The notes under the pieces are model-generated. The model searched no databases. It was not told the DNA's origin and worked only from the letters and a program-made list of their open reading frames with translations. Positions 5,464 through 9,378 of a stretch of DNA of 9,378 bases are shown piece by piece. The stretch is from positions 1 to 9,378 of the forward strand of contig JASBUY010000102.1 in NCBI GenBank assembly GCA_030147645.1, written 5' to 3'. The position numbers and the translations under genes are program-made. The stretch is from Aquabacter sp. (lineage in GTDB: Bacteria > Pseudomonadota > Alphaproteobacteria > Rhizobiales > Xanthobacteraceae). Position 1 is the stretch's first letter. Every line of letters begins with the position of its first letter.

Positions 5464-6354
5464 ATGATGCGTTCCGGGGGAACCCCGCCGGCGGCGGGCG
5501 TGCCGATGGCCTTGTGCGCGGTCCTTATCGCCATGATCTCGGTCCAAGGCGGGGCGGCGCTCAGCAAGCAACTGTTTCCCGCCATCGGTGCGCAGGGCGC
5601 GACGGCGCTCCGGCTTTTCTTCGCCACGCTTCTTTTGTGGATGTTCTGGCGCCCTTGGCGCCATTGGCCCCACCGCAGCGCCTGGCCGACGCTTATCCTT
5701 TACGGATTCGCACTCGGCTGCATGAATCTTGCCTTCTACATGTCGCTGGCGCGGATCCCACTCGGTGTCGCCGTGGCGCTGGAATTCACCGGCCCCCTCT
5801 TGCTCGCGGTGGCCACATCGCGCCGCCCGAAGGACTTTCTGTTTGCCGGCATGGCCATCGCAGGCGTGGCCTTGCTTCTGCCGCTCCATGACCTCGCTGC
5901 CCCGCTCGATCTTGTCGGCGTGGCCTACGCGCTGGGCGCGGGCGCCTTCTGGGCGCTCTACATCGTGTTCGGAAAGCGCAGCAGCGGGGCCGCGCCCGGC
6001 GGCAGCGTCGCCGCCATCGGCATGGTGGTGGCGACCTGCGTGGCACTACCGGCGGGCCTCGCCCATGCGGGAGCGGACCTCCTGACGCCCGCACTGCTTC
6101 CGGTGGCGCTGGCGGTCGCCCTGCTCTCCAGCGCGATCCCCTATTCGCTGGAGATGATCAGCCTCAAGCGGCTGCCGGCCCAGACATTCAGCATTCTGAT
6201 GAGCGGCGAGCCGGCCATCGGCGCCCTATTCGGCCTCGCTTTGCTGGGCGAGGGATTGTCGGCCAATCAATGGATCGCCATCGGCCTCATCGTCGGCGCC
6301 TCGCTTGGCACCAGCCTGTCGGCCGCGCGCAGCGCCGTACCCGAGGGGCCGTGA
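5464..6354 (+). CDS. rhtA: EamA/DMT family exporter, RhtA-like (threonine/homoserine efflux)
   Basis: A 296-aa inner-membrane protein, almost exactly the length of E. coli RhtA (295 aa), with ten hydrophobic segments arranged as two EamA repeats. Shared landmarks with RhtA run along the whole length: ISVQGGAALSKQLFP near residue 23, GATALRLFFATLLL, YGFALGCMNLAFYMSLARIP, GVAVALEFTGPLLLAV, YALGAGAFWALYIVFGKR, SSAIPYSLEMISLKRLPAQT and MSGEPAIGALFGL. The family exports threonine, homoserine and related amino acids by proton exchange. ATG 5464 is preceded by AAGGGA at a good distance; ATG 5467 follows at once and could also serve. The frame stays open upstream through the tRNA, but that is not coding. 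The rhtA-like subfamily is strongly supported; the exact substrate is inferred. Confidence 0.92.
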   Translation: MMRSGGTPPAAGVPMALCAVLIAMISVQGGAALSKQLFPAIGAQGATALRLFFATLLLWMFWRPWRHWPHRSAWPTLILYGFALGCMNLAFYMSLARIPLGVAVALEFTGPLLLAVATSRRPKDFLFAGMAIAGVALLLPLHDLAAPLDLVGVAYALGAGAFWALYIVFGKRSSGAAPGGSVAAIGMVVATCVALPAGLAHAGADLLTPALLPVALAVALLSSAIPYSLEMISLKRLPAQTFSILMSGEPAIGALFGLALLGEGLSANQWIAIGLIVGASLGTSLSAARSAVPEGP

Positions 6355-6405
6355 CCCTCACGAGGGCCCCGGCGATCGCGCCGAGGCACGGTCCCGATAA
6401 CGGCC

Positions 6406-6777
6406 TCAAGCCGCCTTGGGATAATGGATCGGGGCCTCGGAATCCGCGCGCGACGTATTCAGAAGGCGCTCCTGGCAGAGTTCCATGATCTGCATCACTT
6501 CTGCACCCCAGGCGACGCTGGACTGCTGAAGGAAGGCGGCCTCGCGCATGAAGGGATTCACATTCCCCTCCTGCGCGCCAAGCTCGGCGAGAAGGCGCAT
6601 CTGGTCCTGCATGCGCTCGGCGGCGAAGCGCTGAAGGCGGGTGGCGACCTCCACCGGAAAATCGACCCAGAAAAACCGGGCCGCTGCCATCGGGTTCGCC
6701 GCCATCGGGTTCGCGGAGGACTGCGAGGCGTTCTGCAACGCCTGCGTCCAGGCCTGGAACGGGTTTTGCGTGTCCAT
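6406..6777 (-). CDS. Phasin-like PHA granule-associated protein
   Basis: A 123-aa helical, amphipathic protein without a signal or membrane segment. It opens MDTQNPFQAWTQALQNA and continues RFFWVDFPVEVATRLQRFAAERMQDQMRLLAEL (about 35-66), then a second helix ending in AEVMQIMELCQERLL. Repeated aromatic residues, Gln/Ala-rich helices and the DFPVEVATRLQ.FAAERMQ pattern resemble phasins, small proteins that coat polyhydroxyalkanoate granules. I did not find any PHA synthase or regulator gene in the window, so the call rests on sequence character alone. ATG 6777 has AGGGAGAGG just upstream. Residues 22-31 contain an ANPMA repeat from a 15-bp tandem duplication. The gene converges with rhtA (51-bp gap) and diverges from the hypothetical gene at 6996. 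Confidence 0.6.
   Translation of the reverse strand: MDTQNPFQAWTQALQNASQSSANPMAANPMAAARFFWVDFPVEVATRLQRFAAERMQDQMRLLAELGAQEGNVNPFMREAAFLQQSSVAWGAEVMQIMELCQERLLNTSRADSEAPIHYPKAA
6686..6715. repeat. In-frame 15-bp tandem duplication in the phasin-like gene
   Basis: The plus-strand unit GCCATCGGGTTCGCC (6686-6700) is followed at once by a copy that differs only in the last base (6701-6715). It encodes the repeated ANPMA in SANPMAANPMAAARFF near the N-terminus. The near-identity points to recent slippage, and the length keeps the reading frame. Confidence 0.85.
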
Positions 6778-6806
6778 GGAACCTCTCCCTGAAGATGTCC
6801 AACTTT

Positions 6807-6815
6807 AGTATAGCA
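6807..6815 (-). promoter_or_regulatory. Extended -10 promoter for the phasin-like gene
   Basis: Read on the minus strand, TG-C-TATACT is an extended -10 element (TGn plus a hexamer one base off TATAAT). It lies 29 bp before ATG 6777, giving a predicted leader of about 23 nt that contains the SD AGGGAGAGG. No good -35 hexamer is present at 16-18 bp, which extended -10 promoters tolerate. This AT-rich spot stands out in an otherwise GC-rich region. Confidence 0.5.
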
Positions 6816-6995
6816 CACACAGCCGCTCCGCGCGCCTTGTTCTGCATCAATCCCGCATCGGGAATTGCGCTTAAGGTCCGCTGCGGCCTCGCCCATGAGA
6901 AAGAAGTGAGGCACAAAAGCATATCGGTCCGCGCATTTTCGGCGTGGCCGCACGCAGAACCCATCCCTCGGAGAGGGCGAACCCCGGAGGTGCGC

Positions 6996-7376
6996 ATGGC
7001 CGACCTGCCCCATGATTTTCGCGAGATCCGCCTTGAGCTCGCACGCGAGAAGGACCACCCCGCCGGCGCGCGCGACTTCGGCTACACCTTCGTTGCGCCT
7101 CTGGATGCCAATGGGCAGATCGAGCCGGACCTGTGGTCCAAGCACCGCGCGGCATGCCGGGTGGTGCGCTTCCGCCCCCAGGAGGCGGATCAGGTGGGCC
7201 ATCTCGTGCGTCGCCCAGGCGGAAGCTGGGCCTTTCATTACGACATCGCCGGGTCAGAGGACGACGAGGCCGGCTACCGCTTCAATGCCGAGCGCTTCGT
7301 CATCGGCGAATATGTGTCGGTGAAAGAGGACGATGAAACACACACGTTCCGCGTCGTCTCAGTCGAACCGCTCTGA
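6996..7376 (+). CDS. Conserved hypothetical protein (126 aa)
   Basis: I do not recognise a named domain, though the sequence has the feel of a conserved alphaproteobacterial hypothetical. It is a soluble, charged protein with no signal or membrane segment and no cysteine pair (a single Cys in RAACRVVRF). Aromatic/glycine-rich beta-type stretches include DFGYTFVAPLDANGQIEPDLW (residues about 27-47), HLVRRPGGSWAFHYDIAG, EAGYRFNAERFVIGEYVSV and HTFRVVSVEP. This suggests a small beta-barrel or sandwich fold, as inference. GGAGG (6986-6990) five bases before ATG 6996 fixes the start; the frame runs open 201 bp further upstream, but that part lacks an SD and overlaps the divergent phasin promoter. 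It is a single-gene unit closed by a strong terminator. Confidence 0.82.
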   Translation: MADLPHDFREIRLELAREKDHPAGARDFGYTFVAPLDANGQIEPDLWSKHRAACRVVRFRPQEADQVGHLVRRPGGSWAFHYDIAGSEDDEAGYRFNAERFVIGEYVSVKEDDETHTFRVVSVEPL

Positions 7377-7395
7377 GTAACCCGGCAGATGTTGA

Positions 7396-7420
7396 GGGGC
7401 GCCGCGCGGCGCCCCTTTTT
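7396..7420 (+). terminator. Rho-independent terminator
   Basis: A perfect 8-bp stem GGGGCGCC (7396-7403)/GGCGCCCC (7408-7415) with a GCGC loop is followed directly by TTTTT and then CGTTTT. It lies 19 nt after the hypothetical gene's stop. On the minus strand the same hairpin follows the eat stop but without a T-run, so it favours plus-strand transcription. Confidence 0.93.
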
Positions 7421-7425
7421 CGTTT

Positions 7426-8928
7426 TCAGTAGGACTTGTACTCGGCCGTTCCCTTGGAGAGAGCGAACTCCTCCTCGGGCGACAGAACCAGCTTGTGACG
7501 TCCCACGGCCGCGAAATAGGCGATGCCGACCGCGAACCACAGGGCGACCCCGATCACGCCATTCCGATAAATGGGGTCGGACAGTTGGAAATAGATGGTC
7601 ACCAGCGCGATCAGGATGGTGAGCACCGCACCCAGCACGCCGAAGGGGCTCTTATAGGGCCGCTCGATATGGGGCATGTTCCGGCGCATCAGGATGAAGG
7701 ACAGCGCCTGCATCACATAGGACAGCATGGCGCCGAACACGGCCATGTTGAGCAGGGTCCCGCCGCTGGCCGCCGCGCCCGCTTCCGCGCCGAGGGCGAA
7801 CCAGATCACCAGCATGATGCCGAGGCCGACCACCGCGCCCGCCACCATGGCCACATGGGGCGTCTTGCGGCTGCCATGGGTGATGGACAGGGCACGCGGG
7901 AAATATCCCGCCCGCGAGAGCGAATAGATCTGCCGCCCCTGGGCATAGATGATGGTGTGGAAGGAGGCGATGAGGCCCACCACAGCCACCAGGGCGAGGA
8001 GGCTCGCGATGCCCGTGCCGTAGATGGCCTTGAAGCCGTCCAGCAGCGGTTCGAGGGAGGTGGACAGGCCGAAGGCGCCGTTGGCCACAGAGGAATTCAG
8101 CCACAGGATCATGAAGGCCGAGACGATCAGCGTCGCCATGCCGGCCATGATCCCCTTGGGCATGTCCGACTTGGGATCGACCGATTCTTCGGCCGCCAGC
8201 GGCAATTGCTCGATGGCGAGGAAGAGCCAGACCGCGAACGGCATGGCCGCGAGCGCACCGCCAATGCCGAAGGGCAGGAAGGGGCCGCCGCCATTGGGAA
8301 GTTCCACCGCTGCGCCATCCGGCGACACGCCGATATTCAAAGCCCAGCGGGAGAAATCCATCACCGGAATGGCACTGACCCAGAAAGCCACGAGGCAGGC
8401 GAGCGCTGCCAGCGTCACCACCAAAGTCACCTTGAAGGAGAGTTCGACGCCCACGACGTTGAGGCCGACGAAGATGATGTAGCCGAACACCCAATAGACC
8501 GGCTGAAAGGCCGGCGGCGTGTCGAAAATCGAGCCCATATAGGAGCCGATGAAGGACACCACCACGGCGGGGGTGATGACATATTCCACGTTTTCACACA
8601 GCCCGGTGATGAAGCCGCCCCAAGGCCCCATGGTGGTGCGCGCGAAGGAATAGGCCGCGCCTGTATGGGGCAGGGCCGGCGACATTTCGGCGATGGAGAA
8701 GGTCAGGCCGAGATACATGATGGCGATGATGATGGCGGCGATGAACATGCCGCCCCAGCCGCCCGAGGCGAGGCCCAGGTTCCAGCCCGAGAAATGGCCG
8801 GAAATGACCGCGCCGACGCCCAGCGCCCACAGCGACCAGACGCGGGCATGGCGCTTCAAGGCGCGCTGCTCGAAATATTTTACATCGACCGTGGTGTAGC
8901 TGACGCCGGAAGATTTTTGAGCGCTCAT
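7426..8928 (-). CDS. eat: Ethanolamine permease (APC superfamily)
   Basis: A 500-aa inner-membrane importer with about 12 hydrophobic segments. The first one reads WSLWALGVGAVISGHFSGWNLGL (residues 31-53), the hallmark opening of ethanolamine permeases. Further family landmarks are FSIAEMSPALPHTGAAYSFAR (77-97), ENVEYVITPAVVV, PFAVWLFLAIEQLPLAAEE, ASFHTIIYAQGRQIYSLSRAGYFP and RPYKSPFGV. The role is uptake of ethanolamine for use as nitrogen and carbon source. Context supports this: the gene upstream on the same strand is eutC, 81 bp away. ATG 8928 is chosen because the conserved part begins shortly after and AGAGGG lies upstream; a GTG at 8955 would add nine unconvincing residues. The intergenic gap holds a sigma-54-type promoter, so eat can probably be transcribed apart from eutBC. 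No truncation or frameshift was seen. Confidence 0.95.
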   Translation of the reverse strand: MSAQKSSGVSYTTVDVKYFEQRALKRHARVWSLWALGVGAVISGHFSGWNLGLASGGWGGMFIAAIIIAIMYLGLTFSIAEMSPALPHTGAAYSFARTTMGPWGGFITGLCENVEYVITPAVVVSFIGSYMGSIFDTPPAFQPVYWVFGYIIFVGLNVVGVELSFKVTLVVTLAALACLVAFWVSAIPVMDFSRWALNIGVSPDGAAVELPNGGGPFLPFGIGGALAAMPFAVWLFLAIEQLPLAAEESVDPKSDMPKGIMAGMATLIVSAFMILWLNSSVANGAFGLSTSLEPLLDGFKAIYGTGIASLLALVAVVGLIASFHTIIYAQGRQIYSLSRAGYFPRALSITHGSRKTPHVAMVAGAVVGLGIMLVIWFALGAEAGAAASGGTLLNMAVFGAMLSYVMQALSFILMRRNMPHIERPYKSPFGVLGAVLTILIALVTIYFQLSDPIYRNGVIGVALWFAVGIAYFAAVGRHKLVLSPEEEFALSKGTAEYKSY

Positions 8929-8988
8929 GAATCGTGCCCTCTGCCCAGCGGCCACCGGAACGCCGGTTGCCGGCCCATGATTTTTTAA

Positions 8989-9004
8989 AGCAAGGACCGT
9001 GCCT
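8989..9004 (-). promoter_or_regulatory. Sigma-54 (-24/-12) promoter upstream of eat
   Basis: The minus strand reads AGGCACGGTCCTTGCT. Against the RpoN consensus TGGCACG-N4-TTGCA/T only the first base differs, and GG and GC are exactly 10 nt apart. An A/T stretch (TTTAAAAAATCAT, from 8989 down) follows the -12 element, as expected for a melting region. The predicted start is near 8978, about 50 nt before the eat ATG at 8928. It begins just beyond the eutC stop codon. Ethanolamine use is under RpoN and the enhancer-binding protein EatR in Pseudomonas aeruginosa, which fits. Enhancer sites and the activator gene are not visible here. Confidence 0.75.
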
Positions 9005-9009
9005 GAACG

Positions 9010-9378
9010 TCACGCCTCGCCGGCACCGGGAAGGGCGGACGGCGGCTGCACGCCGTCCAGCCGCGCATCGCTTTCGTCCTTCAGATCGACGCCGGTTATT
9101 TCCCGGCGCAGCGCCTCCTTCAGCAGCCAGGCCAGCTTGAAGGCGGCGGCATTGTGGGACAGCCCCTCGGCCCGCACGTTCGAGATGCAATTGCGCTCCG
9201 CGTCGGTGCGTCCGGGGCGGGGTGCGAAGGTGAGGTAGAGGCCGAGACTGTCCGGCGAGGAGAGGCCGGGCCGCTCGCCGATCATCACCAGTACCGCCCG
9301 CGCCTTCAGCGCCGCGCCCACCTCATCGCCCAGCGCCACCCGCGCCTGGGCGGCGACGCAGACCGGGGAGACGCGCCA
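9010..9378 (-). CDS. eutC: Ethanolamine ammonia-lyase small subunit EutC (C-terminal 122 aa; 5' end outside window)
   Basis: Light chain of the adenosylcobalamin-dependent lyase (EutBC) that splits ethanolamine into acetaldehyde and ammonia. The frame is open to the last base, so the N-terminal half (of about 270-300 aa) lies outside. Visible residues start WRVSPVCVAAQARVALGDEVG, then MIGERPGLSSPDSLGLYLTF, PGRTDAERNCISNVRAEGLS and FKLAWLLKEALRREITGVDLKDES, which is continuous with the EutC family signature including GERPGLSSPDS and RNCISN. The tail after DES is short and unconserved. EutB would be expected just upstream on the same strand, beyond the window edge. Nothing in the visible part shows carboxysome-like shell genes, so a microcompartment cannot be judged from this window. 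Confidence 0.96.
   Translation of the reverse strand, partial: WRVSPVCVAAQARVALGDEVGAALKARAVLVMIGERPGLSSPDSLGLYLTFAPRPGRTDAERNCISNVRAEGLSHNAAAFKLAWLLKEALRREITGVDLKDESDARLDGVQPPSALPGAGEA

Noticed and set aside
4804..5889. 361-codon open frame on the minus strand across doxX, the tRNA and the start of rhtA
   Set aside because: It runs antisense through a tRNA and two clear genes. The RRDSNPHALRRKILS stretch is the familiar spurious translation of antisense tRNA-Leu.
6355..6405. Possible bidirectional terminator between rhtA and the phasin-like gene
   Set aside because: Only 4-bp stems with small loops (such as CCCT/AGGG) and no T-run on either side; not enough for a call.
6795..6995. In-frame upstream extension (67 codons) of the hypothetical gene at 6996
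   Set aside because: It has no SD, overlaps the probable phasin promoter on the other strand, and the residues look unstructured, while GGAGG sits ideally before ATG 6996.
7495..8988. 497-codon open frame on the plus strand, antisense to eat
   Set aside because: It mirrors the permease gene in a high-GC codon pattern, is full of His/Asp/Arg/Gly with no family pattern, and has no SD or promoter. It is a shadow of eat.

Overview
The window reads as chromosomal DNA of a high-GC alphaproteobacterium. The protein sequences suggest Hyphomicrobiales (Rhizobiales), perhaps near Xanthobacteraceae, but that placement is inferred from protein character alone. It shows no phage, transposon, CRISPR or plasmid signature. 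Most of it is housekeeping and metabolic genes in short transcription units.

Layout, left to right: (1) positions 1-828 hold the 3' three quarters of ychF, the universally conserved P-loop ATPase. (2) Positions 829-2346 are a loosely packed stretch with two small membrane or exported Cys-motif proteins, one DUF2946-like and one DUF983-like, and several inverted repeats. (3) Positions 2347-3281 carry two tandem MaoC hot-dog hydratase-like genes that overlap by an ATGA, and are probably made as a pair. (4) On the minus strand, 3292-4215 is a formate/nitrite-transporter (FNT) family channel of the YfdC type. It is divergent from (5), a plus-strand pair of a SufA-type Fe-S carrier (4375-4770) and a DoxX-family membrane protein (4819-5229). 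(6) A tRNA-Leu(UAA) gene (5333-5417) is followed 46 bp later by an RhtA-like DMT exporter (5464-6354). (7) A phasin-like gene on the minus strand (6406-6777) is divergent from a conserved hypothetical gene (6996-7376), which ends in a textbook intrinsic terminator. (8) At the right edge, on the minus strand, lie the C-terminal part of eutC (ethanolamine ammonia-lyase small subunit) and, downstream of it, the ethanolamine permease gene eat. These import ethanolamine and cleave it to acetaldehyde and ammonia.

The strongest regulatory signal is a near-consensus sigma-54 (-24/-12) promoter in the 81-bp eutC-eat gap, reading into the permease gene. It suggests that uptake of ethanolamine, a nitrogen source, can be switched on separately from the lyase genes. 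Other points worth a look are the unusual DUF2946/DUF983 insertion, two Shine-Dalgarno sequences that could be sequestered in hairpins, a 29-bp dyad after ychF, and a 15-bp in-frame tandem duplication in the phasin gene. I do not see a convincing new multi-gene system here.
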